A stretch of 64,000 bases of DNA from Chitinophaga polysaccharea (lineage in GTDB: Bacteria > Bacteroidota > Bacteroidia > Chitinophagales > Chitinophagaceae). Shown piece after piece: positions 7,513 through 17,400 of the stretch; position 1 is the first letter of the stretch; every line of letters starts with the position of its first letter. The translations under genes and the position numbers were made by a program. Below the pieces are notes generated by a model. It was not told the origin of the DNA. It searched no databases and saw nothing but the letters and a program-made list of their open reading frames with translations. The DNA is taken from NCBI RefSeq assembly GCF_007829335.1, contig NZ_VIWO01000011.1:124001-188000 (forward strand), read 5' to 3'.

Positions 7513-9360
7513 ATGAGAGATAGTAAAAGCTTCATAGAACCAATTACTTCTGATACTGGAGACAGAGTGTTCGCGCTTCTTTGTTTATTCTTCTCTTTAT
7601 TCTTTTTATACCATCATCTCTTTATTTATAGATTCTCCTTCAATTTTAAAACTGGCATTTGCTGGCACTACCAATTACTATTTTTCTCTTCATTTTTCTT
7701 TTCATTAGCCATACTTTTCTTTTTTAGACGAAAGTCAATTTCGCTTAGTGGCATTATTTGTTGTACATTATTACTATTCTATTGTTATTGCAAAAGCCAA
7801 AACGAATACTTATGTGTGGTGGGTATATTAACCGTATTAGGAACCCTGCTGTATTATGCGGAACGTACGGTTTTAGTTTTTTTGTTCTGCTACGGAAATT
7901 TTGCTTTTCTTATCTATGAGTTGTCTGTTGCTGGTATCCAAATATCAAATGAAGATCCAATTAAGGGCACTTTGCTAAATACTGGAGTATTTACTATCTA
8001 CTTAATGAGCACAATTCCCCTACTATTCTATTTCATTATAGGAAAGAATTCTGTCTCTGTATCAAGAATATTATCTGTGGGAATAGCATACTTAGTTGGA
8101 ATATCCATACGTATTTTTTGCGTCTTCGTACTCGTATTCATTATTTACATCTTCATTCAATCCCAATCCCGCACAGCCCAAATTGCTATAGCAATTATTA
8201 CTTTACTCTCGCTTTGGAAATATAACCAGAACTATGCTAAAACCAGATGGAAATTACCTTTTCAAAAAATGTTATTAGTAGCAATTCCAATAACATTAAT
8301 AAGCATATCATTAATTACTTACTATACACTTTCCATAAAAAAGGGGTCTACCAACGGTAGATTACTAATGAATAAAGTGGCATTTGATCATATCACCGAC
8401 CATTTCTGGACAGGTACTGGAATTGGGGCATTCACAAAATATTATCCAGAGTGGCAAGCTGCTTATTTTCGCAGTACCCCCAATCCTCCACATTTTTTTT
8501 TACTTAGCGCTGGCGAAAGTTATATCGTATTCAATGAATATCTTCAATTATTTGAAACGGTAGGCATTTTTGGGACTATCATTCTTGGCATATTTCTTAT
8601 CAGATTCCTAAGAACTAAATCTGCAAAGGACAGCGACTTGCTACACATAGCTAAGCTGACTGTAATTTCTATTTTGTCTTGCGGGTTTACATCATACCCT
8701 TTTCATATAAATATCACCCTCTTTGTGTTAATGCTTTCCATATGTATTGCTTTTAAATTTGACGAAAATAAAAGTACTCCCTTATTCTTCAATACATTCC
8801 AAATTAAAAACAAGAAAATCAGCTACGCTATTCTTACAATCTGCCTAATAGCATCGCTCTACTTAACGATACAAACAGGTAGACAGTACCAAGCAATATC
8901 AGAATGGAAGAAAACAGGGACCGATAATGGGCTCCCGCGTTCCGAACAACAATCTATCTATGAGAATATTTATCCATTACTAAAAAAGGATGGAAAATTT
9001 TTGACCGAATATGGGATCTTCCTTTCTCAGGATTCTTTGGAAAAGAATAAAGCGATTGTCATATTAAAACAAGCAAAAGGACAATTTATGTCAAAGGCAA
9101 CAATGGAAGCACTCGGTAATGCCTATTGGAAGACAAAAGATTATAATAATGCCATTGAGTGCTACAAGTGGGTAAGTGATTATATACCAAGTTTATTTAC
9201 TCCAAGATTTAATCTACTTAAGCTATACTTACAATCCGGAAATATAACGGAAGCCCTAAAAACTGGTAATACAATCATTACAATGTCTCCCAAAATTCCT
9301 TCTGACGAAGTAGATAATATAAAGCAGGAGACCAGGCAAATGCTAGAGAAATACAACTAA
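7513..9360 (+). CDS. O-antigen ligase/polymerase-like membrane protein with C-terminal TPRs
   Basis: 615 residues. About ten to twelve membrane segments occupy residues 15-425, with a periplasmic loop (about 275-345) carrying 'GTGIGAFTKYYPEWQ' and 'FNEYLQLFETVGIFG', the signature region of the Wzy_C/O-antigen ligase (WaaL-like) family. After a last span (about 435-455) comes a soluble tail with TPR-like helices (about 510-610). Family members join or polymerise glycans on lipid carriers in the inner membrane; some related proteins glycosylate proteins. The gene is divergent from the Cys-rich peptide gene (196 bases between starts), and no other polysaccharide genes are nearby. Its codon and base composition is AT-rich like the rest of this region. 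Confidence 0.75.
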   Translation: MRDSKSFIEPITSDTGDRVFALLCLFFSLFFLYHHLFIYRFSFNFKTGICWHYQLLFFSSFFFSLAILFFFRRKSISLSGIICCTLLLFYCYCKSQNEYLCVVGILTVLGTLLYYAERTVLVFLFCYGNFAFLIYELSVAGIQISNEDPIKGTLLNTGVFTIYLMSTIPLLFYFIIGKNSVSVSRILSVGIAYLVGISIRIFCVFVLVFIIYIFIQSQSRTAQIAIAIITLLSLWKYNQNYAKTRWKLPFQKMLLVAIPITLISISLITYYTLSIKKGSTNGRLLMNKVAFDHITDHFWTGTGIGAFTKYYPEWQAAYFRSTPNPPHFFLLSAGESYIVFNEYLQLFETVGIFGTIILGIFLIRFLRTKSAKDSDLLHIAKLTVISILSCGFTSYPFHINITLFVLMLSICIAFKFDENKSTPLFFNTFQIKNKKISYAILTICLIASLYLTIQTGRQYQAISEWKKTGTDNGLPRSEQQSIYENIYPLLKKDGKFLTEYGIFLSQDSLEKNKAIVILKQAKGQFMSKATMEALGNAYWKTKDYNNAIECYKWVSDYIPSLFTPRFNLLKLYLQSGNITEALKTGNTIITMSPKIPSDEVDNIKQETRQMLEKYN

Positions 9361-9464
9361 GTATTGATAGGCAACTGTATGTTAGCTATGCATTCTACAA
9401 TAAGAGATAAAAATATCATTCTTCAATGGCAGCACCATGACTGGGTACCCCCGGAGCTTTTTTG

Positions 9465-12278
9465 TTACAGGGCTTTCATTCTAAACATCTGCGCTTTACC
9501 GCCGGCCGAAAGCCCACTTTTACTCAGGCTATAAGTAAAGCTCACCAGGAAAAAACGCTGAAGATTAGTGATGCGGCTATCTTCAATATAATTTTGATTA
9601 GTACTGCGGCTGATCCCTACATTTTCATTAAAGAGATCTGATACACTCAGCTTTAACTCCCCCCTGTTAAAATGAAGGAACTGTTTGCTGAGCGACACAT
9701 TGCAGAGCGGGATACTTTTGTTGTAACCATTGGCCCGTTGGCTGTTGATGATATAGGTGAGGCTACCAGAGAAATAGAAGCTCGCCGGCAGCTGCCAGTT
9801 AAGGCTTCCTTCATATTGCTGCGAGAAATAATCAGTGCTCAGGGCGGATTTTAGCGAGTAGTCCGTTTTGTAATAGTTAATGCCTGCGCTGAGCGACAGA
9901 TCCAGCTTTTCGGAAGGGTTTAGATCGGCGCGAACAGCGGGGCCGAAAGTAAATGTGCGGATAGTATTGGCAACGGCATTTATAAACTGTTGCGTTTTGC
10001 TGTAACCCATATTGCTGCTTATATTCAAATTGCCGGCCCATACACGCAACGGCAGGCCCCAGTTAACGCTACCGGTCATATTATACACGCCATTGATGTT
10101 TACCGGGCGGCTATGTTTGATGCCCAAACTATCCACCACGTCATAGTCAACGATCTTGTGCTGCGTTTCCTGCAGGTTAAAAAAAGCAAAAATATTTTTG
10201 TTCCTGAAAGGATCTACCGAAATAAAACTCAGCTGTACCGCATGGGTGAATTCCTGCTTCAGGTAAGGATTTCCCTCCCGGATATTGAGCGGATCACTGA
10301 TATCGGGAACCGGCTGCAACTGCGACATAATCGGTTGATTGGTGACCGTTGCATAGTTGATACTCAGGTTCCGGTAGCGGGTAAAGTCATATTTAAACCG
10401 CATAGAGGGAAGCAGGTTATAAAACGTTTTGCGGATCACCGAGTCTTTGGTACCGGCAATGATTTTTCCTTCCAGTGCGGCCTGTTGCCAATTGATACCA
10501 GCGGCAATGCTGAATTTCTTTTGTTTGGTACGCACCCGGAACCCGGCGTTGTTATAGCCATAGGTATTTTCAAAATTATTGCTGAGCAAAGGATTCAGCT
10601 GGTCGAACTTACCATTTTGACGGTTGTAATCGTAGGTAACCTTATCGGCCGTATTGGTGCTGCTGCTGTTGCCCAGGCTCAACTCCAGCAGCGAATGTTT
10701 GAGTAACGGAACCGTATATACGGCGCGGGCGTTATAGCTCCGTAAGTTGCCAGACACCGTATTTCGCTGATGTATGGAATCATATTCCGGTTGCGAACCG
10801 CTGTGGACATAAAAGTGATTGGCCGATAATAAACTACCGTTGCTTTCCGTATGATTGAAACTGGTTTGCAGTCCCAGTGAAAAAGTATTACCGGGCCGCC
10901 GGAATTTCTTCCGGTATAATATATCTGCCGCTACATTGCTGCCTTTGCCGGAAGACTGATTATTGCTGAATCCTTCATTCGCCATTTTCTGCGCCCCAGT
11001 CAACGTTTTATAATCAGATGTGCTGCTGCTGGCATTTTCCTGGTAGCCTACTGTACCGGTAATTTTCAGCGACTGGGAGGAGTCAAATTGTATGTTGGCG
11101 CTTACATTTGCGCGGTGGGTATTATTGATATTATTGCTACGGGCCTGTTGCAGGTAACTGTAAGTGGAGTCGGGCAAAAAATACTGCCGCTGTAAACTGC
11201 TTTCCTGGTGAGGATTATAGTGATTATAGAAATAACTGCTGGTAAGATCCACTTTTTTGCCAATGATATTATTATAGTTAACACCGCCGCCCCAGATATC
11301 TCTGAAGCCGTTGTTGTTGCCGATTCCCATGAGGGCGCTCATGGGATCGTCTGAGCTGATGGCAAAGCTGGCGTTACCGCTTTGCCGCATACGATTCAGT
11401 TCACCAGTGAAGCTCATCATATCCATGAACGAAAAGCCCTCAGCATTGGTATTGTTGGCCATTCCGATAACGGAAAGCTGCCGGGCGCCTTTGAAGGAGT
11501 TCACGTTAAAACGACCTTCGTAGCGGTCGCTGATTCCCGCGCCTGCACTGGCTTTGCCAAACATGCCTTTCTTTTTATCCTGCTTCAGTTTAAGGTTAAT
11601 CGTCTTTTCACTGTTGCCATCGTCGAAACCGGTAAGCTGCGCCGCATCGCTAAGGCGGTCGTATACCTGTACCTTATCAACCGCATCGGCGGGGAGATTT
11701 TTAGTAGCTATTTTGGGGTCGTTGCCAAAAAACTCTTTACCGTCCACCAGCACACGGTTTACCTTTTGCCCCTGCGCCTTTACGGTACCGTCTTTAGCTA
11801 CCTGTATACCGGGCATTTTCTTGAGCAGCTGCTCCACGCTGGCATTGGGGACGGTTTTAAACGAACCGGCGTTGTATTGAATGGTGTCGCCGATAAGGGT
11901 TACCGGGGGTGCTTCTCCTGCTATCACCACCTCATCGAGGGTTCTGCTTAAGTCATGCATTATAATGGCAGGTAGCCGCACCTCCGGACTACCGGCTGGA
12001 ATGGTAACAAGGCGGCGATTGTTGTGGTAGCTCACATGGGTAAACAACAGCCGGTAGTCACCCGGCGGCAGTCCATTGAGTTCAAAGTCGCCTTTGTTAT
12101 TGGTCATCGTAAATGTTACAAGCGAGGAGTCTTTTGCCTTCAGCAGTGTCACCGTGGCGGAAATCACCGGGTGATGCGCTATAGTGTCGAGCAGGTTCCC
12201 TTTAATGGAGCCATTTTTTTGTGCATAGGCGGCAAAGGACCAACACCAGGCAATGAGTAGCAGGTAGTATTTCTTCAT
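9465..12278 (-). CDS. Outer-membrane beta-barrel protein, TonB-receptor-like
   Basis: 937 residues. Signal peptide (about 1-19, ending AYAQ), carboxypeptidase-regulatory-like domain (about 23-108), plug-like domain (about 135-225, with LLKKMPGIQV, VLVDGKEFFG and TKNLPADAVDKVQVYD), then a barrel to the C-terminus. It belongs to the same OMP_b-brl_3-type family as the genes at 564 and 42309. No SusD or GLPGLI partner is adjacent, and the gene stands alone between two divergent/convergent units. Base composition here is clearly less AT-rich than in the preceding 9 kb. The substrate is unknown. Confidence 0.85.
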   Translation of the reverse strand: MKKYYLLLIAWCWSFAAYAQKNGSIKGNLLDTIAHHPVISATVTLLKAKDSSLVTFTMTNNKGDFELNGLPPGDYRLLFTHVSYHNNRRLVTIPAGSPEVRLPAIIMHDLSRTLDEVVIAGEAPPVTLIGDTIQYNAGSFKTVPNASVEQLLKKMPGIQVAKDGTVKAQGQKVNRVLVDGKEFFGNDPKIATKNLPADAVDKVQVYDRLSDAAQLTGFDDGNSEKTINLKLKQDKKKGMFGKASAGAGISDRYEGRFNVNSFKGARQLSVIGMANNTNAEGFSFMDMMSFTGELNRMRQSGNASFAISSDDPMSALMGIGNNNGFRDIWGGGVNYNNIIGKKVDLTSSYFYNHYNPHQESSLQRQYFLPDSTYSYLQQARSNNINNTHRANVSANIQFDSSQSLKITGTVGYQENASSSTSDYKTLTGAQKMANEGFSNNQSSGKGSNVAADILYRKKFRRPGNTFSLGLQTSFNHTESNGSLLSANHFYVHSGSQPEYDSIHQRNTVSGNLRSYNARAVYTVPLLKHSLLELSLGNSSSTNTADKVTYDYNRQNGKFDQLNPLLSNNFENTYGYNNAGFRVRTKQKKFSIAAGINWQQAALEGKIIAGTKDSVIRKTFYNLLPSMRFKYDFTRYRNLSINYATVTNQPIMSQLQPVPDISDPLNIREGNPYLKQEFTHAVQLSFISVDPFRNKNIFAFFNLQETQHKIVDYDVVDSLGIKHSRPVNINGVYNMTGSVNWGLPLRVWAGNLNISSNMGYSKTQQFINAVANTIRTFTFGPAVRADLNPSEKLDLSLSAGINYYKTDYSLKSALSTDYFSQQYEGSLNWQLPASFYFSGSLTYIINSQRANGYNKSIPLCNVSLSKQFLHFNRGELKLSVSDLFNENVGISRSTNQNYIEDSRITNLQRFFLVSFTYSLSKSGLSAGGKAQMFRMKAL

Positions 12279-12555
12279 AGTATACTTTTACAAATACGAA
12301 TGTAATTTCACTGCACGCCAAAGCAGGTTAATAAGGGTTGCTTTAATGTTAAGGAAGGTTAATGAATGAAGAAGACCAAAAGCATCACAGGCTTCTCTCA
12401 TTTAAACGACTGTTAATGGTTTTTTTTGTTAACTTACTATCGTATTTTGCTAAAATTTTATAAGGTTATATTAACAAGTATATTTAATATTGCCGTCATT
12501 ACTCCTAATTGTACCAGCCTACGATGGTATCTGTCAACCAAATTTTTAATGCATT

Positions 12556-13140
12556 ATGGCGTTAAAACGTATTGATAATGAACGTGAAATACTAGAGCTT
12601 ATCGCTGGTGGCTGTCAACATGCATTTTCAGTACTTTTTCATAATTATTTAAATCAGGCTGGTCGGGTTGTATATGCTATTATCGGGTCCAGGGAGCAAA
12701 CCGAAGAAATCCTCCAGGATCTGTTTGTAAAACTCTGGAACGACAGGGAGAAGCTGACCACTATTAAAGATTTTAATGCCTATTTTTTTATTCTCCTGCG
12801 CAATCATACGCTTAATTCCCTAAAGAGTATGGCGGCAGACAAAAAGAAACAGGAACAGTATACCCGGTTCGAATTGATGCAGCAGGAACAGAGAGATGAA
12901 CAAGCAGACAAGCGCCTGGAAATATTCGATAAAGCTATTGAGGCGTTGCCGGTGCAACAAAAAACCGTATTCCTGTTGCGTGTACAAGGATACAGGAACC
13001 CCGAAATTGCTACCCGCATGAATCTATCTACCGAATCGGTAAAAAAATATAATCAACTGGCCCTCAGATCCATTCACCGCTTTATTAAAGTGCGCGTAAC
13101 CATCCTCTTTACGTTGGCCGCCCTCCACTTTTTAAAATAA
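12556..13140 (+). CDS. ECF-type RNA polymerase sigma factor
   Basis: 194 residues. Region 2 is visible at about 20-85 (QTEEILQDLFVKLWNDRE) and region 4 at about 130-175 (LPVQQKTVFLLR, then NPEIATRMNLSTESVKKY as the helix-turn-helix). Length and layout fit Bacteroidota ECF factors of the FecI-like polysaccharide-utilisation group. The next genes are FecR and an STN-bearing SusC, so it is expected to be held by that FecR and to activate the SusCD operon at 14468. The start ATG at 12556 lies after a long AT-rich leader. Confidence 0.9.
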   Translation: MALKRIDNEREILELIAGGCQHAFSVLFHNYLNQAGRVVYAIIGSREQTEEILQDLFVKLWNDREKLTTIKDFNAYFFILLRNHTLNSLKSMAADKKKQEQYTRFELMQQEQRDEQADKRLEIFDKAIEALPVQQKTVFLLRVQGYRNPEIATRMNLSTESVKKYNQLALRSIHRFIKVRVTILFTLAALHFLK

Positions 13141-13218
13141 TTTTTTTTCCAGCAATATCTCCTTTTTTACCCCCTTGGTTGTCTTTATATATAGAAGCAC
13201 TTGTTAAGGAGACAACAT

Positions 13219-14415
13219 ATGAAACTGCCAAACCGGTTAGATGATTTAATAGAAAAAGCCATTAACGGCACTATCGCTGATGAAGAGCGACGAGAGCTAC
13301 TTGCATTTTTGGCAACACCGGAGGGGAAGTCGATATATGATGACCTGTTTGAGCAGCTGGCAGAGCAATCTGTTGAGGGAAACAATATTTTTTCGGCGCA
13401 GGAAGCGACCAGTTTATTCCAACAAATCAATGAAGAAATCAGGGATCAAAGCCCGGTTGTTAGCCCCAAAATATTTAAGCTGAAGCCAATACTCGCTGGG
13501 GTAGCTGCCTGTATGTTGTTGTTGATATCACTGTTTTCTTATCGCTTTTTTGTGCGCACGAAATGGGAAACGGCGCAACAAAAGATGGCAAAGGCAATGC
13601 CTGCCCCCCGGCCAGCGACGGGTATCATGCTTACATTGGCCGATGGGAGACAGATAGCCCTTGATAGTGCCAAAAAAGGGGAAACATTTGAACAAAAAGG
13701 ATCCAGCGCAGTGAACAATGAAAAAGGTACACTGAGTTATACGCTGCCTGTTGAAGACACTACGGGAAAGGCGGAAACTGTTTTTAATACCCTTACCATA
13801 CCGAGAGGAAAGCAATATAAAGTTATATTACCGGATGGCAGCCAGGTTTGGCTGAATGCAGCCTCCTCCCTTCACTATCCGACCCAGTTTCCCGACGGAG
13901 AACGAAAAGTGGAATTATCGGGAGAAGCCTACTTTGACATTGTGAAAAATGACCGGAAACCTTTTAAGGTAGTAACCGAAAAACAGACTATCACTGTACT
14001 GGGCACAGCTTTTAACGTGAAGGCATATACAGATGAATCTTATACTAAAACTACCTTGATCGAGGGCCGCGTAAAACTGGAATCACCTGGTACAAACAAC
14101 GGCGGCATTATTTTGAAACCAGGAGAGCAGGGTATGCTCGATGACGGCCGGCTTCAGATAAAAGCTGTGGATACCCGTGAAAATATAGCATGGCGGTCCG
14201 ACCTTTTTTACTTCTCCAACACCGATCTAAAAGAAGTAGCCTATCAGCTGCAGCGCTGGTATGATATTGATGTAGATTTTTCATCGCTTCCAGCAGCGAA
14301 GCTATATGGACAACTACCTCGCAGCACGCCATTGCCGCAGCTTTTGAAAGTAATCGAAAAAACAACCAACATAAAACTGAGAGTAAATAACAGCCGGCTA
14401 TATGTAGAGCAATAG
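13219..14415 (+). CDS. FecR-family anti-sigma/signal-transducing protein
   Basis: 398 residues from ATG at 13219; a TTG at 13201 extends the frame but the ATG has a good ribosome site (AAGGAG at 13206-13211, 7 bases away). The cytoplasmic N-terminal part (1-85) should bind the sigma factor. One membrane span lies at about 93-115 (ILAGVAACMLLLISLF), followed by a FecR domain (about 190-290, with IPRGKQYKVILPDGSQVWLN and LSGEAYFDIV) and a C-terminal DUF4974-like domain (about 325-395, LKEVAYQLQRWYDIDVDF). It relays the state of the outer-membrane SusC protein encoded next to the sigma factor. Confidence 0.92.
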   Translation: MKLPNRLDDLIEKAINGTIADEERRELLAFLATPEGKSIYDDLFEQLAEQSVEGNNIFSAQEATSLFQQINEEIRDQSPVVSPKIFKLKPILAGVAACMLLLISLFSYRFFVRTKWETAQQKMAKAMPAPRPATGIMLTLADGRQIALDSAKKGETFEQKGSSAVNNEKGTLSYTLPVEDTTGKAETVFNTLTIPRGKQYKVILPDGSQVWLNAASSLHYPTQFPDGERKVELSGEAYFDIVKNDRKPFKVVTEKQTITVLGTAFNVKAYTDESYTKTTLIEGRVKLESPGTNNGGIILKPGEQGMLDDGRLQIKAVDTRENIAWRSDLFYFSNTDLKEVAYQLQRWYDIDVDFSSLPAAKLYGQLPRSTPLPQLLKVIEKTTNIKLRVNNSRLYVEQ

Positions 14416-14467
14416 CCCCGGTATTTTATCAACCAGGAATCATTTCTCACTTGTAAAAACTACACTT

Positions 14468-17400
14468 ATGAAAAATCAGCGTGGCCCCCGCCGGGGCCAT
14501 TGGAAGCGCTATGTCTGCTGCATGGCGCTGACGATCTTCCATTATCTGGCAACATCTGCAATTGGCTTTTCACAACAGGTAACACTGCGGGTAAACGAAG
14601 CAAAACTGGAGCAGGTACTTGAGGCTATCAGAACCCAAACGGGGTACTCCTTTATTTTTGACGCCCGTTATGCAAAGAGCGCGTTGCCAGTGACCGTAAA
14701 CCTGAAAAACGAGCCGGTGGAAAGCGCATTGCCGCAGGTATTTAAAGGACAACCGTTCACCTATGAAATTAACGACAAAATTGTAACGGTACTGACATCG
14801 GCAAAAGCAGCTGTCGTTACGTTATCCGGAAGAATCGTCAGCCCGGATAACCAGCCTATTATTGGCGCAACTATCATTGTGCAGGGATCCCGTCAGGGTG
14901 CTACCGCCGATGAAAACGGAAAGTTCACACTTCCGGGAGTGCCTGAAGACGCCAACATTGTAATCACTTCCATCGGTTTTAACTCCCTGACGCTTCATTT
15001 AAATAATGGTGCATTAACGGTGGCTGCCAGGGAATTTAAAAACCAGCTGGTCAGAAACTCCCTGCAGAACCTGCTGATAACACTGCAGCCTTCTGCCTCC
15101 CAGCTACAGGAAGTAAATGTAACCGTGGGTTATGGTACGCAGAAAAGAAGAGAAACTACCGCGGCTATTTCATCTATCAAAGCCTCACAACTGCAGAACA
15201 AGCCGAGCGCTTCTATTGAAGGACTCCTCCAGGGCCTTGCACCAGGATTGGTGGTACAGAATAATTCAGGTATGCCGGGAGCCCGCAGTATGGTGCAGAT
15301 CAGGGGCCTAGCCTCTTTTTCCAATTCTGCTAACTCCAACGTGGTAAGCACTCCCCTGTTTATTATTGACGGCGTGCCGCTGGAACAGGATGTATTCAAT
15401 CCGTCCGATCCGCGCCAGGCGATCACCAGCGTGCTGGCGGGGTTTAGCCCATTCGACCTGGAATCTGTAGATGTATTGAAAGATGCTTCTGCAACTGCCA
15501 TCTATGGTTCAAGAGGCGCCAACGGTGTTATCATCATTAATACCAAACGAGGCAAAATAGGAAAACCAATCGTTACTTTAAATACACAATATGGATTGAG
15601 TTATTACCCATCTTTACGTAAAACACTTGGCGGTAAAGCGGAGCGCGATTTTAAAATTGATCTGTATAATCAGTACAAGTCCTCTAAAGTAGGTGGCGGC
15701 TATACGGATATGCCCATTGAACTGAGCGACAGCTTAAATAGTTTTTACAACAATTCTACCGACTGGCAAAAGCTATACTTCCGTGACGCAGACTTAAAGG
15801 ATATTAATCTTGGTATCAGTGGTGCTACGGAAAATGCCAGCTATCGCCTCGGGGTAGATTATTATAACGAAAAAGGTATCGTGCTCGGCTCCGGGTTTAC
15901 CAGGTTTTCACTGACTTATAACGGCGTTTTTAAACCTACGTCCAAACTCACGATCACCGGCCGGGCAAATTTAAGCCAAACTGATGCCAGCAAGAAAAGA
16001 GGCGATACCTATAATGCCGCTGTAGTAGGTAATAATTTTTCTTCCTCTTTCCGCCCCGGACCCGCCAGCGGCTTCTATGATGCTTTCCTGGCATCATATA
16101 GCAAAGGTGTTAATATTGATCTGACCAGGAGAGCATTAGCCCAACTGGAACTCAGTTACGATCTTACGCCGTTTCTGAACCTTACTTCGAGGGCATCGGG
16201 TAACTATGAGTTTTATCGTACACGCAGTTTCGAGCCATCAGCTACCAGAACTGATCAAAAAGCAGCGGCTTCTTACTACTCACAGGAAAAGGTAAACCTG
16301 CTGAGTGAAACTTTTCTCCGCTTATATCACACGTTTGCCGCTAAGCACTCGTTCGATCTGGTGGTAGGTAATACCATCAATACCAGCGAAAATAACAGCA
16401 TATTTGGCGGCGCATTTGGTGGCCCCAGCGATGCACAACAAGTGATCCTGGGATACCCGCAGGCCAACCTGCAACTGGAAACACATAACATCAAGTATGG
16501 CCTGTTATCTTACTATTCAAGGTTGTCATATAACTTCAATAAAAAATACCTGCTCCAGGGGGTAATACGCGCAGATGGATCTTCCAAATTTGGTAAAGAC
16601 AATCAATGGGGTTATTTCCCGTCGATGTCTGCCGGATGGGTATTCACCGAGGAGAAGTTTGTCCATAACAATATAGGTCGCTGGCTAAACTTTGGAAAGA
16701 TCCGGGCAAGCACGGGTAAATCCGGTACGCAATACGAAGACAACTATCTCGCCGTAGGTGCCTATCAAACCAAGAGTGGCGACAATGCCACCTATAACGG
16801 GGTCCCGCTGCTGGCCCCCAATTATGCCGGCGGCAACGGTATGCCGTTACCCAACCTCACCTGGCAAACCACCAAAGACCAGGGCGTAGGGCTGGACCTC
16901 GAATTTTTCAACAGCCGCCTGACTATGGCGCTGGACTACTACAATAAAAATACAGACGGCTTCCTGTTCCCGGATGCACTGAATGGCACCAGCGGATATG
17001 CTTCCCGTTATATTAACAGCGGCGCTGTGCGTAATCACGGCTACGAAGCCGCCATTACCGGGTATATCACAAAGCCAGGTAAAAACTTCCAGTACTCCGT
17101 TACATTCATCGGCGCAATTAACCGTAATGAACTAACCAAGTTGCCGGATTTTGGCAGAAGTGTTTCCAGGAGCGGCTATGCAGTAGGGCAGCCTTACCTG
17201 CAGGTAGGCCGTCCGCTTAACGGTTTTTACCTGATGAAGTATCTGGGCGTATATCCAACAGACGAATCGGTTCCGGTAAATAAATATACCGGTAAACGTC
17301 TTTTCCCCAACACCAGCGGATTTTCGTCCCAGGATCCATACAGGGGCGGCGATATTATGCTGCTGGATGTAAACGGTGATGGCATGATTGGTGTAATCGA

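Noticed and set aside
9990..10706. 238-residue plus-strand frame opposite the barrel gene
   Set aside because: It lies wholly antisense to a well-supported outer-membrane protein, has no recognisable domain and no ribosome site; the same holds for the frames opposite 14468-18001, 45306-47021 and 54714-57782.
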